The position numbers and the translations under genes are program-made. Of a stretch of 64,000 bases of DNA, positions 25,854 to 38,875 are shown piece by piece; the first letter of the stretch is position 1; each line of letters begins with the position of its first letter. The notes under the pieces are model-generated. The model was not told the DNA's origin. It was given only the letters and a program-made list of their open reading frames with translations, and searched no databases. Where the stretch lies: assembly GCF_023343835.1 (NCBI RefSeq), contig NC_064443.1, positions 10,354,001 to 10,418,000 of the forward strand, given 5' to 3'. The DNA comes from Lagopus muta (taxonomy: Eukaryota; Chordata; Aves; Galliformes; Phasianidae).

Positions 25854-25965
25854 CCACAGCCTCGCTCCCTCTTTGTCCCATGTTTCTGTGTCATAGATCG
25901 TAGCCCCATCTACTCCTACATTACAAGAGACCCCCAGCAAAAGTCGCCTTAAATCAAAGCTTTCC
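25854..25965 (-). pseudogene. Gag matrix-like fragment, right arm of an inverted repeat
   Basis: The minus-strand reading gives LRRLLLGV then DTETWDKEGARLW, clearly the same ancestral peptide as the left arm but with many replacements, and no stop within the arm. Both arms keep the frame open although the DNA differs at roughly 15% of positions by eye, which points to a coding ancestor. The minus frame continues to about 25722 and then ends. Identification as retroviral Gag matrix rests on the W...G..LW motif and needs a profile search. Confidence 0.45.
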
Positions 25966-26861
25966 ATTTAGGGAACTGTATTTACAGGAGAGGAGGCACA
26001 GCAACGACAAGAAGCTGCATGACAAAATACTCTTCTAGGATGATTCTTGCAGATCCAGAATGCAGCCTCAGGGAGAAGATCAGTGAGCAAAGCCCTCCCT
26101 CCCTCACAGTGCCACAGTTAGAAAATTGAGTAACAATTGCAGCCTATCCAAGAAGGCAGAGAAATTTAATTGAATAGCAAAATATCAGATCTGCATTTCA
26201 AATGGAGGAATTATCTCTTTGGGCCAAGCAGAAGTGTTTAATTTTGACAAAAGGAGATAAGAATTCATCTGCTCTTTCATAATGGGAACTGTCACAGCCA
26301 GTCTCATTTCTATTATGGAAGTGTTGCTGTGAGAAACTTCACATCCGCTGTGCAGTTCTGCAAACCAAAGGAAACCAAAGGATCTCAGACCAAATGACAC
26401 CAGCAATCTCAGAAAGGCACAGCTCTGTACTGCAGGGAAAGGAAGTCAGCACGTGGCTGCACCACCGGGGTGCTTTTACTCTGCGTGGGGCAGCACAGCA
26501 ATGGGATAGAAGGCATTACTCCAAGCAGGAAGCGTTAATCACAGACACTGACAGTGGCACACCGCATTAAGGGACGGTTTGGACAACTGCTTTCATTTGC
26601 ATTCATCTTGTAGAATGAATCTGCTGTTTTTTCTCTAAATATGGATTTTATCAGTTGCCAAAGTTTAAAAAAATAAAACAACAAACAGCTTGGCAGCAGT
26701 GCAGAAAAAAACCCAGCATGCAGAAAGCAAAGAGCAATTTCTTTTCTCCGTGTGAGCAAACTGGATGGTTATACTGTTTGCCTTCAGCTTTAAAATGCTG
26801 CTGCAGAACACAGCTTGATGTTTTCTTTTGCTCTGCCCAGTGCAGCTCTTTGGGACAGGAC

Positions 26862-26958
26862 ACAGAATCATAGAACCATGAAGGCTGGAAAAGATCTTTA
26901 CGATCATCAGGTTCAACCACTAACTCATCAACGCCATGTCCACTAAACCATCATCCTT
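26862..26958 (-). mobile_element. CR1 LINE 3'-end fragment
   Basis: 'acagaatcatagaaccatga' then 'aggctggaaaagatctttac', 'gatcatcaggttcaaccact' and 'gccatgtccactaaaccat', in the order of a minus-strand CR1 3' end. Confidence 0.9.
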
Positions 26959-28558
26959 TGGATGGAGCCCAATCTGGAGATGCTCGGCCCCATACGGTGG
27001 TACCAATGCATCCCAAGTTCATGCTGACAAAGAGAAACATACCCTGGCTGAAGATCTTGACAGCTCAGACCTCTCACATTGTGTGTGAACTTTTTCCAAC
27101 TACCTTTTGCCTTGCAGCTCTGCCATGAAGCACGTACAGACAGACACCTGTGACTCACTCCCTGCTCTGGTCCCGCATTTGGAGCTGCATACCAGGAGAA
27201 ATGTTCCTGCATTGGAGAGGAGGATTTCTCTCAGCCAGGCATCCACAAAGGCACTGTTGGAAGCACGTTCCCATGGATTTGTGACCTGATCCATCTGTTC
27301 TCTGTCCCATAGTGAGCTGCAAGAGAAGAACACTGGGGGATCTGAGCTCAGGATTTGCACCTCTTGATGAGCTTGCAGTTATTGTCAGCAGTGCCCACAT
27401 GAGACCTCATCGTTGTAGAGATCCACCAAGATCCACCACATTCACTTGGCTGCTTTACCTCTTCTTTAGACCTAAAATTCCAACCATCAGCCAAGAGGGA
27501 GAGAAGAGCTGTGTGTGGTTTAGTCTTAGTGTAATCTGTTTGAAAAGTGACTATTAACAAGAGGTGTAAAGCCTTGGGTGTAGAACGCCTTTGTGTAAAT
27601 AACAAATTATACCAGTTCACATTGATTTTCTCTGTCTGAGCAATTCCCAGGTCAAATGTGCTCCTCGTACAAGTCAGAAGGTGACTTTCTAACTGCAGTC
27701 CCTCCAAACTCTGAAGAGCTAAAACCCAAATTTTTCTTCCTCTCCTTCATCACTGCTCCAAATAAAAACCTCAGATCCATAAACCAGGTATGACCATCAA
27801 GAATAGCTGCACGCTATGGCCATAGTTGCATGCATCAAGGCAGGAGCATGTCCTGCATCCAAGGGATGGGAGCTGGCCTCATTGGAGCTGTAGCCAATGG
27901 AACGATGTTTTCAGGAGACAGGGAGCAACCAGGAATACACTTGCAGGAGCGTTGCCTCAAGTGCTTGTGCAGCCAAGATGAGGGATTTTTAGGAAATGAG
28001 TGAATTTAAATTTTATTCATGACTGCACTCATAGAAGACTCAACATCTTTTTCACTAACAAGACGGACATTCCGAAATAGAGAAAAGATACCAAATACCA
28101 AAGGAACATCCTACTGAGGGAGAGGAAATCAAATTGATTGGACTCCAAAAATCGAAATTGAATACTTAGAATATTTCTTTCTGTACAACTGATTTTTTTT
28201 TTTTCCCAAGCAAAAAATAACCTTCAGCTTTCTTTTAAGTAATAATTCAATGTCTTGGTCCTGAAAGCTGAGAGAATGGCACTGATTTTCCTTCTAGGAC
28301 TTCTTTGAGGAAACAAGGAGGTAATGGTGACAAGACATGAACTAACAAAGCCCTAATAAGGAACAGCACTTTACCTTAAGTTGTATCAGAGCCTAGCTCA
28401 CAAGGACAGACTACTTAGGGTTACGGATGAGATCACTGCATTTCTGGCTTTTATCTGGCCTTAACAGCTCTGTGGTTCCCAGGCTGCCATCAGCAGCAGG
28501 GGCCCAGGTACATCTGCACCGAAACCTCTCAGTGAGCATGTTGAGCAACTCCTCTGTC

Positions 28559-28812
28559 AGAATCACAGAATGATTACGATTGGAAAAGGCCTCTAAGATC
28601 ATCAAATCCAACCATCAACCCATCCTCACCATGCCTGCTGACCACATCCCTCAGTGCCACATCTTCACGGCTCTTGAACACTTCCAGAGACAGTGACTCC
28701 ACCACTCCCTGGGTAGCAGTGCCAGTGCATCACTGCTCTTTCTGAGAAGAAACTTTTCATAACATCCAACCTGAACCTCATCTGGCCATTAAAGCCATTA
28801 CCTCGTGTCCTA
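28559..28812 (-). mobile_element. CR1 LINE 3'-end fragment, longer copy
   Basis: 'agaatcacagaatgattacg' then 'aaggcctctaagatcatcaa', 'ccaaccatcaacccatcctc', 'tgactccaccactccctggg', 'tcataacatccaacctgaac' and a 'tacctcgtgtcct' end. This is one of the most complete minus-strand copies in the window, about 250 bp. Confidence 0.93.
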
Positions 28813-30373
28813 AAGTAGAGCTTCACAGCATGGCATGCCTCCCAAGGCTCCTTCAAGCCCTCTCTTATTCCAAATCTCCTAGCCTCTCTCAGCTCATTCC
28901 TTTGCAGCAGGAGCCAATGGATTGCATCCAGTTTTCCCAGTTCTCACCAGTATGTGACATGTCAGCTTAGACCTGAACCCTGGGCTTCTTACACCTGCAG
29001 GAAAAGGTTGCAGCTTGATTTGTTTTGAGCACTGTGCCCTTCATTATCCCAGCAGCACACCTGATCTCTCTCAGACAATTTCTCTCTCATTCCCTCTCCT
29101 TACAGTCTCCCACAGCGAGGTCCCCAAAGTTATCTAATGAACACGGATGTTATGACATCCTCACACAATAACTCTAAACACCATCCCAGGAAGCATCACC
29201 TAATAAACGATGCAATTACCACAAAGATGAAAAGCAGCACTCCTGAACACACACACTGTGTTGTTCTTCGTCTTGTCGAACAAATTATTTCCGTTTTTCT
29301 CTTGAGTGCTTTGTTGTGCCTCGCTTTGTTTATCAAGCTGCCTCTTGTTTTTCCTCCACAATTGTGACTGTGGGTAAGAAAAGTGTATCTGCAGGCACAG
29401 GAATATGAAGTGCCGGCATCCTGAGCTGCTGCTGGAATGCAGGTCCACCCAGTTGAGTTTTTTCCCATCGCAGTGGGTGGAGTGGCTCCACAGATACACT
29501 CCTGCATACACCCTTTCCTTTTTTAGTACTGTTACTTATTTTAAGCTCCTTTTCAGGTTGGTGGTATAGCTATTACTGTGGAAAGAGGGCAGTGCCTCTT
29601 TCTGTGGCGGCAAGTTACAGAAAGCTTTTTAGCTCAATCTATTCTGACTTCTACCGTATCTTGCTGATTTGTTATGCTCCAAAATAAGACCAATTAAGCC
29701 CAGCAGTCAAACCAGACAGACACAAAGACGTGCATTTTCCTATCAAAAGGCATTTTTGAAACAACAGAAAAAGACACGCTTTGAGCCAGCAAATGCTATC
29801 TCCCCTTTGAAGTGTGGGCAGCACCATGCAATTATTACTGAGTTGTCACCAGAGCATCACAGCTCTGTTCTCACCGCCTCCAGCCCGCGGCGCTCCAGGT
29901 TTAGGTCTGCAAAATGCCGCATTTTAATCTGCCTTGTTCACATGAGCAGAGCCAGCTGCAGCAGAAGGGAGAGCTGGCGTTGGCCAAGCCAAACACAGCT
30001 GTTGTGCCTCGTTTTGAAACCTACCAGCCTTTCTGCTGTCCCTTTTCAGAGATTAAGCTTTATCTGTTGTACGCGAGGCTTATGTCACCTTATTCGAGAG
30101 TGGTTTCGCTGACAGCCTTTGAGTTTTTTCCTCCTTACCTCATCCTTTGTGGTTCTGGCAGCAAAATGGCTTTAATAGAAACGTGGCCAGGCAGAAAGCA
30201 GAGCCGTGTAACAGCTGTGCGGTTCTGCCACGCAGCCAGGACAGGGCATGAGGCACTGAGAGCCCACAGCTGAGATTTTAGTGTCCTGTCAAGGCCAGGT
30301 AAAAATGAGCACTCCATATCACTGGGAACAGTAAACAGAAGCTGTGTTTTAAATTGTGTTTATATAACAATGA

Positions 30374-30561
30374 TGGTGAGGCACTGGCACAGGCTGCCCA
30401 GAGAGGTGGTGGTGCCCCATCCCTGCAGACAGCCAAGGTCAGGCTGGATGGGCTCCGAGCACCTGATGGAGCTGTGGGTGTCCCTGTTCATTGCAGGGGA
30501 AGTTGGAACAGATGGACGTTAAGGGTTCTTTCCAACTCAAAGGTTTCTATGATTCTATGAG
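30374..30561 (+). mobile_element. CR1 LINE 3'-end fragment
   Basis: 'gtgaggcactggcacaggct' through 'gtcaggctggatgggctccg', 'gtccctgttcattgcagggg', 'tttccaactcaaaggtttct' and an ATTCTATG tail. It has the same subfamily layout as the copies at 1464 and 33670, all in sense orientation. Confidence 0.93.
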
Positions 30562-33500
30562 TTTAATTCCAGAGTATTTTAGCTTTATCTGAAATCCAGA
30601 TGTGAGTGAAGTGTGGGAGAGGAGGCTGATGTCTGGGCTACATGGATCCAAAGCTTCTGCTGAATTGCAGCACAATGCAGCAGTGCTGAGTTGGAGCAGC
30701 CTCCCGGCCTGCCTCTGTCTGTGGCCGTGCAACAGCTAAAGCAGGGCTATGAGCAGCTGCTGTGCTGCCAAAAACCTCCTTGCGTTGGTTTATCCAGAAG
30801 GGCTTCTGCACCAAAGATAGCCTCTGGTGTGTGGGTTACGTTTTGGGTCCGCTTTTAGAAGCGAGCTGTTCCAAAAGAAGCTGAAAGTCCATCTTTCAGG
30901 TCTGTGATTACGGTAAAAGCTCAGACTGGAGTTTTTTTACTGCTTGCGTGTCACTTTGCTAATGACCACTGGTTTCTGCCTCAGTTGAATAGGTTTCCTA
31001 GATTAACCAGCAGAAAGAAATAACCCTCCACCCTTGGTTCTTTCTCATTTTATAATTATCTGCAGTTTCTCCAAAGCTGTTCTTTTATCCTCATGTTTTG
31101 CTCCTGCCTGGATGTGCCCAGTGCCTTGCAATTAAAACAAAGCAGCTCCATACAGTTCACAATCTAAGATCACATCTTGCAAACCCTTGCTCATTAGAGC
31201 AATCCCACTGGAGTGAATAAGGCTGTTTCCCATCAGCTCTACTTGTTTGTGAAGTTTAGGAGGTTCTGGCCTTAAGTTATATGTTTTAAAATGTCAGCAA
31301 AATGTTCTCTGACTCATGGGTAATGGTATAATTGCTATTGTGGTGAATCTCCCAAAAAAATAGATACAAATGTGTTTATGTAACAATCAGAAAGCTCGCA
31401 TTCCTGGAGGGAAGGAACAGTTGTTCTTTCGGCATCACTTGTGTTTTGGCCTGGAGGTGTCCTACATGTTGTGCCAAAAAGCAATAATGCGAGGGACGTG
31501 GTCAACACAAAACTCAGTTTATTGGAATTCTTTATCTGTGCTACTTGGCAATGCAATGGGGCATTCAAAGAAGCAAAGAGTTTTTAAAATAAGGCTTTTT
31601 TTGCACCACCACTTTTTGTTTTTTTGGTGTTTTTTTTTTTCCTGTAGTGTTCAGTTCTAAGTATAAAATTCAGCTTTTCTGGTTTCACTTCTGGTTTGTG
31701 TTCGATTACTCACTGCTTCTGTGCTATGTGTGCTCTGAATTTAAAAGACATCTGCTTCACTTCAGCTGTATCCCCCATTGTCAGTCTCTGCTTCCTCCTG
31801 TTATGTGCTTGCTAAAATATTGCTGGCACGAATATGCAAGGAAAGTAAATGCAAAGCAAGCACCACAGATAATTGCTGATCCTTTTAAAGTGCCCAAACC
31901 TCTCGTGAGATCCGTGATGCAGAGGCTGTTAAGAGAGACAGACAGAGATTTGACTTGCAAGCAACAAGAGCAAGCATCTGCAATTACTTTATGAAAACAA
32001 TTTCTGGTGAGAGTTACAAATCAATATGTGTGATGTGCTTGGTGTATTTTATTGTAATTAAACCCCACCTCACGTAGTTCCTTGGTTGCCTTGTTAGATC
32101 CTTGGCGTGGGGGCAAGAGGGCAAAGGAGCAAGCCGCCTCCTCTGCAGTTGGCATCAGGCAGACAGATACTCCAATGACCCCGCAGGCTTTGCTGATTTA
32201 TTTGTTTGTGTTTCCCCTGGATGGATGGTGCTGCATGTAACCCACTGGAATCACAACTTGCTCGATAGCCAAAAAAATATAAATATACAATGCTGATGCT
32301 CTCTGAGCTGACAGGTAGTTTGTACCAGGTAGATGTGCCCTGCTCATGTGGGCACTCTTTTGCACTGGATGGGGAAGAAGCTGGACTGCAACTCACATGT
32401 GTGCAGGGCTCTGACCCATCTGGCCAGCCAAAATCTTGGCTGGAGGAGCTGACATCCATCTGCACCCACAGACCGCCAATGCTCAGGGTGCAGCTGGAGG
32501 TTGAAGCTAAAACAGTCCTTCTTCTAGGAACACTGCCTTGGGCAAGGCCTGTCTGATCTGGAAGATTTCATGTTCTCAAAAGAAAAAAACCTTTTCTACT
32601 TCAAAGTCATGGCTTTCCCCTACTTATACGGGTTATAACAAAAATATCTTGTCATTTGACACGGTCAGTCCCAGCTCTAGGCTGTGCCGTAGCCCATTGT
32701 TAGAGAACTCCTCGTCATGAGCCCAGAGAAGGGGGAAAATAGCCAAAAAACAAAATACCAATGGAATGTATAGGGTCAGCTTGAATAGCAGATACACTTG
32801 AGATAGGCTGTGCAAACATCCAGCCAGGCCATAAGACAACTGCAGGTGCCCTGCATGAGCGAAACCCATTCATGCAACATAGCCAGCCATCATCAGGGTT
32901 CTGATCAGCAGAAAAATGACCTCTGGGGGAATGTCCCCTGCTGCTGATTTACTGCAGCCAGGTATCTCCTGGTGGGCTGGGACTGGCTGGCTGGCATGGG
33001 GCAGACAGGGGGGTTTGGTACAGCCATGGTGCCCATGGGCAGGCGGCTGCATGGCTGCCCCACACTGCTGGGGTTCCACTCCCCTCCTGAGAGCTAGGTG
33101 CTTTGCTGTAGCAATGCTAAGTCTGTTTGGATGGGGTTTTATAATCCCTTTCAGGTTTGGTCTGTAAGTCTTCTGGGTAACGAATTTGATGCTTTCTTTC
33201 TTCTTGGGCTCGGTAATTGCTTGGCTGCTTTCCAGTTGATGCTCCCTATGCACTAAGAGGGAAGTGTGTTCTTCTTTATGAAGGCTTTCATATATGTGCC
33301 TTCTGTTAAACACAATGGGGAGATGATTTGTCTGCAGTGCTTTCTGGGGGGGTGGAGTGAGGATGCCCACGGGGATCAAGGGTATGATTGGACAAACTTG
33401 CAGACACACGCAGGGCTGCTTTGGGGTGTTTGTACTGCCTTCATGGCTATGGGCATGCTTGGCAGCTCAGTGTGCCATTGGGGAAGCTGCCAGGGCTCAG

Positions 33501-34704
33501 TCCCTGCAAAAAGCATCCCTCGGCAGGATGCAAGAGCACTCTCTGCTCCTGGCTGCACTTTAAAGAGCAGCACAACCTCTCTGCAAATAGAGGTTGTCTT
33601 TGTACTAGAAATGGCATTATTCCTTGTGTCAGTCAGCAGCACGCTGAACAGGTCTGGATGTGAATACCCTGGTCAGGCTGGACGGGCTCTGAGCACATGG
33701 AGCTGCAGGCATCCCTGTTCACTGCAGGGGAGTTGGAGCAGATGGTCTTCAAAGCTTCCTTCCAACTCAAACGATTCTGTTATTCTATGATTCTGTGACT
33801 TATAGCTTAAGATGGACCTGCATTGGCCTCCTGCTGCAGTGGGCGTCCTTGGGAAGGTATGGATCGAAGGTTAGAGCATTTCCAGCATGGGGAGAAAGCT
33901 CAGTGCATGTCTGCAAAACCCTCCTGCTCTCAAGGAGAAGTGCTCCCCAGGAAGGGTGCTATGATTTCTGGAAATCCTGCCACATTTTGCAACATTTTAA
34001 TTTCTACTGCAGAACACTGTGGGCTACCATGGAGAACAAAACCAATGACGGCTGTGGTTTGGTCCAAATTTTGGGCACCGGAGCAAACCTGCTAAAACAA
34101 TGAAAACCCAAACTATGTTCATGCTTTGCTGCACTAACAGTTGAAGCAAAGTGACAGGTTTCCCCTTTACTCTGGAAGTGAACCTGAAGTGAACTTACAC
34201 CGAGGTGTTCAAATTCTTGTACTTAAACTGAACAGAAAGAAATAGGTTAGTTGTTAAAGGTGTCTTAGAGGAGATAAGTCAGCAGGAGCCTAGCTGATTT
34301 AACATTGATGCCTAAGAGGCTGTAAGTTAATCATGAGAGATCATTAACTTCCATCTCCTTTCATCCCATGGAAAAAGATTTTCCTCCCATTCTTCTGTTT
34401 TCTGACCCTTCTGAATGCAATTGGAAATAACTCAGCTTTTCAATTCAGGGAAACCTTTTAATTTTGTCTGTGTATGAAACGTTTCATACCACTGTGTGGC
34501 ACTTCATAGTAAATTAAATTAACTCTTCTGTGTACTCCTGAACTGTGAGAGACCCTCAATAAATAAAATAAATCTGTGCATAAGGAGAGTGTAGAAGCAG
34601 GCTGAATGTTTTCCATTGCCCTCAGAGACATGTAGATCAATGTTTCCACCACACGTCTGTGCCTGCACACATTCAGCCTGAGTCTGGACACCACGGAATC
34701 CTAC
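30562..34704. other. Non-coding with one CR1 piece
   Basis: Unique sequence containing CR1 at 33670 and a poly-T run near 31630. The 179-codon minus-strand ORF at 32870-33409 is the longest in the upstream half; it has no domain, poor composition for a folded protein, and a + strand ORF across the same bases. Confidence 0.55.
33670..33798 (+). mobile_element. CR1 LINE 3'-end fragment
   Basis: 'tggtcaggctggacgggctc', then 'gcatccctgttcactgcagg', 'ccttccaactcaaacgattc' and three tail units ending 'ttctatgattctgtga'. Sense orientation, 5'-truncated at the 'ggtcaggctgg' position. Confidence 0.92.
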
Positions 34705-34775
34705 AGGCAATGGTGGGATGGGTTGATGGTTGGGCTGGGTGATTTTGGTGGTCTGTGATGATTCTGCAATTCTAA
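34705..34775 (+). mobile_element. CR1 LINE 3'-end fragment, short
   Basis: 'ggtgggatgggttgatggtt' then 'gggctgggtgattttggtgg' and 'tgatgattctgcaattct'. Sense orientation. It lies 24 bases before the candidate acceptor of an exon-like segment, so the repeat could have contributed the upstream part of a splice signal. Confidence 0.82.
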
Positions 34776-34798
34776 CTTTTTTTCTCCTTTTCTTTCAG

Positions 34799-34904
34799 GT
34801 CAAAACCTGACAACCTGCTGGAGATTGACCACCGCCTGCCTGGCTGTTCCAGTTCACACACTGTGCTGTGGGAGGACTGCTCACTCTCTGGGATTCTATA
34901 GCAG
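34799..34904 (+). other. Exon-like segment with good splice sites (106 bp)
   Basis: Preceded by ctttttttctccttttctttcag and followed by GCAG|GTCAGT. One frame is open for 33 codons (from SKPDNLLEIDHRLPG) and ends at a TAG five bases before the donor; another is open through the segment. More GC-rich than its surroundings. It could be an exon of an unannotated transcript, possibly formed next to the CR1 tail just upstream. No recognised homology. Confidence 0.3.
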
Positions 34905-37900
34905 GTCAGTCTAACAGCCAGATGAACCCTCCAGGTCCATGATACTCACATTAGATGGGTGTTCAGTACAAAGCAGGACTAGGCTGTTTCCAATTCTGAT
35001 GGCAGCTTGCAAGCATAAGGGTTTCCCCATGGGTTTCCTTTTGGAGGGATCTTCTGTCACTGCACTGGGTGCTCTTTGGAGTAGGCTTCTAAAGCCATTT
35101 GTCTTCCTCCTGTTGTGGGGTCATGGCTTCTGTATTAGGAAGACAACAGTGTGGATTAGGAGTCCATGTTACAGTAGCCAAATGTGCAGCAGTAGCAAAT
35201 GTGTAATTGATTAAAGAGTGAAGTGGAAAGGAACCTGCAGCTCCTGGTAGGGCACAGAGCTCCATGTTCCCACCTCATCAGGACCTGGAACTGTTTATGG
35301 AGCTTTTACAAAGCCTACAAGATTCATTGTGCGCTTAACTGTGTCCTTTTTGCCATTAAGAACCATGAAAGCATTGTGTTCTTATAGCATTAACTTGTCT
35401 GGCAACATGGCCCTTCTGACCAAGCCTTTACATAGTCCTATCACTAAAACTCTTTCGGAGTTTGCCAGGAAGCACCCAGTACCCCCTTTCCAAAGCAGGA
35501 GGTGCTAACACCCCTGGGACACGGAGCCTTCCCCTCTGACTTTGGGAAGTTCTGCTGAATGTGTGAGCAGAGCTCATGGCTGCATTCCTTTGGGTTTTAC
35601 AGAGGGCACATGCAATGCCATCAACTGGGAACCACTGCTCTCCATCATCTCCTTCTCTTGCCTCAGTCCCCTGCATAGCTCTGTCTAGATTTTAGATAAA
35701 CTACACCCACAGCTTCATCCTTAAGGTTTTAATGCAAAGACACACCACAGCATTTGTCTACTGAATCAGTGGCATTCCTCAATGTTTCCACTCCTGGCTT
35801 CTGTGTTAAAATGGGTAATAAAAATGCTGCTCATTTCATCTTTATTAGGCTTTTTGAAAAGTGTTAGAAAATGAGATGCTGTCTGTTTGAGAGAGTCTCA
35901 AAATTCATGGCCTCAGTTAATTCCGTGGGTAAGAAACAACCTGGAGGGCATTTTGTCTTATTCTGAGAGAATTTAAATTCAGGAACCAGTGTTTTCACTG
36001 TGAGAGAGGATGAAATTACCACCTCTTGTCTGCAAGAAAAAAGCTGTTTTCCATGACTTCCTTACAGTGCTTTAGGTGATTTCCAGCCTTCATTTCTACA
36101 TTTGTCCTCGCAATACCAGATTTTGTGTGCATGTTTTTGTGAGGCAGGTACACCACCTATTGTTAAATTAGATCAGCATTTCCAGCAACAGTAATTCATT
36201 TCAGCTTGCTTACAGTTTTCCCAAATTGCAACCATCTTGGTTGCTCTAAGGTTCATTTTTGTCTAGGAGTTATCTTTCTGGCATTGCTCTACCCAGGTGA
36301 ATGTAGAGTTCCTGAGGGAATGCAGATGCTGATTTGGTACAAATCCCATGCCATCAGAAATGACATCTTCTGCCCCCGGAGAAGGCTTAGACCGAGGGAA
36401 ATGCTTGTGCTAAATGGGGTTCTTAGGTAAAAGACTGCTGATTGATTTTGCAGCCAATATTCTTGAGGGTATGTGGTTGGAAGGGCTTTTTGATAAGAAA
36501 AAAAAACAGATTTCTGACTCTAGGTAAGGAAAGGTTTTCCCCCTTTATTTTGCACTTAATGTAATTTAAAATTGGAAAGAAAGGTGAGATACTGGAGAGT
36601 ATATGTATTCACATCTGTCACTGAAGCTAATAGGAGCTTCCTCTGAGTGCAGCCCAGAAAGCCAGGTGCATTTGCTTTCAATGCCACTGGACCTTTCACC
36701 AAAGTACTGTTTTTAAAGCATTTGGTTCCACAGCAGGATTTCCCTCTCTGGTTTCCATGAAATTAATTGTTTCAAAAGCTGGAGTAGGCGGAAAGTCTTT
36801 TTGGCTGAGTCTGTATAGAAATACCACCATTTTTCTTTGTAGGAAAAACTGATGCTTTTAGCACTGTGTTTCTGTATGGTCTAATATTTCACTCGACTAT
36901 TACACATTCTTTCTTTATTCAGCCATTATTTAACACATTAATGAGGCACGTGAAGTGGTTCAATGCAGCTATTCATTGATTCCTGTTCCTTGATAATCTC
37001 AGATGTCAACACGAAGCCGCAGACCTGGCTTCTTTGAGTTCAGGACAGATTCTGGGGATACTGTAACCAAAACAACGAGATTTTGCATTGTGTCATTCAT
37101 TGTCATTTCTAGTTTTGGTCACAAAGTAGGATTTAGGATTAGGCTTCTCACTAATGTGCACTTGTCCCGATGGATTGCAGAATACATTTTAGATACTTCA
37201 GCTGAAAATGATTTTCTTTTCTTGGCTACTGCATGCTCCAATTAAGCTTTCATTGGAAAATATGAAACAGAAAACTATCTCTCTCCTTTAGCTATAGCTG
37301 TAGCAACCACACAACTATAAATTTTTGGGTAGTCAATCAGTGGCTCACGAGACCCATGGAGCCATGCCTACTTTGTCAAGCTTTGGAAATCTTGAGAGGA
37401 GGTCCTGGAAAGTCAGGTCTTGCCTTGACTGTATGGTTGGCTGGTTTAGCACCATGAACCTCCCTTGGGCTCCACAGGAGTAGTTTGGCTGGCCACAGAC
37501 CAACTATCAGGGGAAATAAAGCTGAGAGGGCTATAAAACCATATATATTGCACTGCAGTGTGGATGAGGATTAACTGGCAGAATAACTCCACTTTATTAC
37601 TTTTTTTCCCCCGTTCCTAATCTTTTCTTTGCGTGGAGCAGAGTTTATATTCTCAGCCAACCATACTTCTAGATAATACATAATCGTGGTTCCCTCTCAG
37701 TGATGATTTTACTGCTCACTTACAGCTGCTTTGAAGGGCAGCAAGAAGCTTTTCCACATCAGCAGTGGGCATCTGTAGAAAGCAACACGAGGCTGGTGCT
37801 TCCAGCTCAGAGGCTGTGAGGATGGGGGTGGATTCACTCTCCTGTCTCATATGTGGGAAAAGCCTCTATGGGAGCAGAGGACTGCTAAACTGAGCTGCTG

Positions 37901-38187
37901 GGGGAGAGGACATAATTGAGAGGTTAAGTGAAACACTTTGAGTTCCTCTGCTCCATTAGCTCCAGGGTGCTTACCTTATACTGCATCCAGCTGGTGAGAA
38001 GAAAAGCACATCTCCATTGAAAGAGATAATCTTGTTTTGTTTAAATCCATTTCTGAAGTTTGCATACCAATTTCTCTTTCAGACTGCCCAGTTCACTGAG
38101 CCAAACCTCTTCACAGTAGCGTATTCAGTTTCTGCTGTAACCTGCTACTGCTGCTTTCAGCCGCAGCTTTAACCACAGAAATCACAG

Positions 38188-38213
38188 CAAAAAAATAAAT
38201 AAGTAAATAAAAA
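38188..38213. repeat. A-rich AAAT repeat
   Basis: aaaaaaataaataagtaaat followed by aaaaat; a short AAAT/AAGT simple repeat of no evident function. Confidence 0.8.
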
Positions 38214-38875
38214 TCCCCACTGTTTGCTTATTTTTTTTTCTTCAGTGACACTAGCTGCACTGTTAGCTGGGAGGAAGGTCTGGGGAAGGCATTTGACTGT
38301 GCTTGCTTCCTTAGCTAAGAGAGGCACTTGAATCTTTGTGGTTTTGCTGAGATCACAGTACTGCTGAGAACATCTGTAGAAAAGAATTAGCTTTTTCTCT
38401 CTCTCCCCCTCAGTGACAGCAAATCTTTGAGAAGGTCAGGTTTAGGGATGCTTCTGTGGATTATTTTAGCTATGCTGAAAAGAATAGAGCCCATTGCAAC
38501 CAGCTGGAAATGCAGCAGTATTTAACAAGCGCAGCCATTCAGTGCTATAAGATGTAGGCTTGATGGCAGCCAGACCATTCTTTGGCATTTTCAGCTATCC
38601 GTGGGCTGTTTTCTCTGAATTAACTGTGGTAGTAATAAGAGCTGTGGCCCAAAGCCATTGCCCCATCCTCTCCTATCTACAACGGACTATGCAAACATTG
38701 GACCAAAGTCCTTGTTAGAGAAATCTCTTTGTAAAGGAGAGGAACTGTGCGATGGCTCAGAGACGTGGAATGTGCTTTTTCCACTCCATAATTGCAAGTA
38801 ACCTCATTTGGTAACACTCCAGGACTAAACTTCTTGCACAAGGCACCTCTGGATAGAGTTTCTGGAGGAGGCAGA

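Larger units (their letters stand above)
25600..25965. repeat. Long imperfect inverted repeat (arms about 112-115 bp, 139-base spacer)
   Basis: The left arm begins ggaaagctttgatttaaggc and the right arm ends with its exact complement. The outer 24 bases are identical, as is an inner run of 19 (gacacagaaacatgggacaa), and both arms end at gaggctgtgg. The central divergence includes a three-base gap. The spacer 25715-25853 is not repeated. Two opposite copies of one transposable-element segment explain it better than a DNA-transposon terminal repeat, since coding similarity runs through the arms. Confidence 0.85.
25966..30373. other. Non-coding with two CR1 pieces
   Basis: Follows the retroviral remnant and carries CR1 at 26862 and 28559. 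The 29.67-30.27 kb interval is somewhat richer in CpG and has 119- and 147-codon ORFs, but with no recognisable protein and no splice structure. Nothing else is seen. Confidence 0.55.

Noticed and set aside
32870..33409. 179-codon minus-strand ORF
   Set aside because: No recognisable domain, low-complexity His/Pro/Ala region, and a + strand ORF over the same interval.
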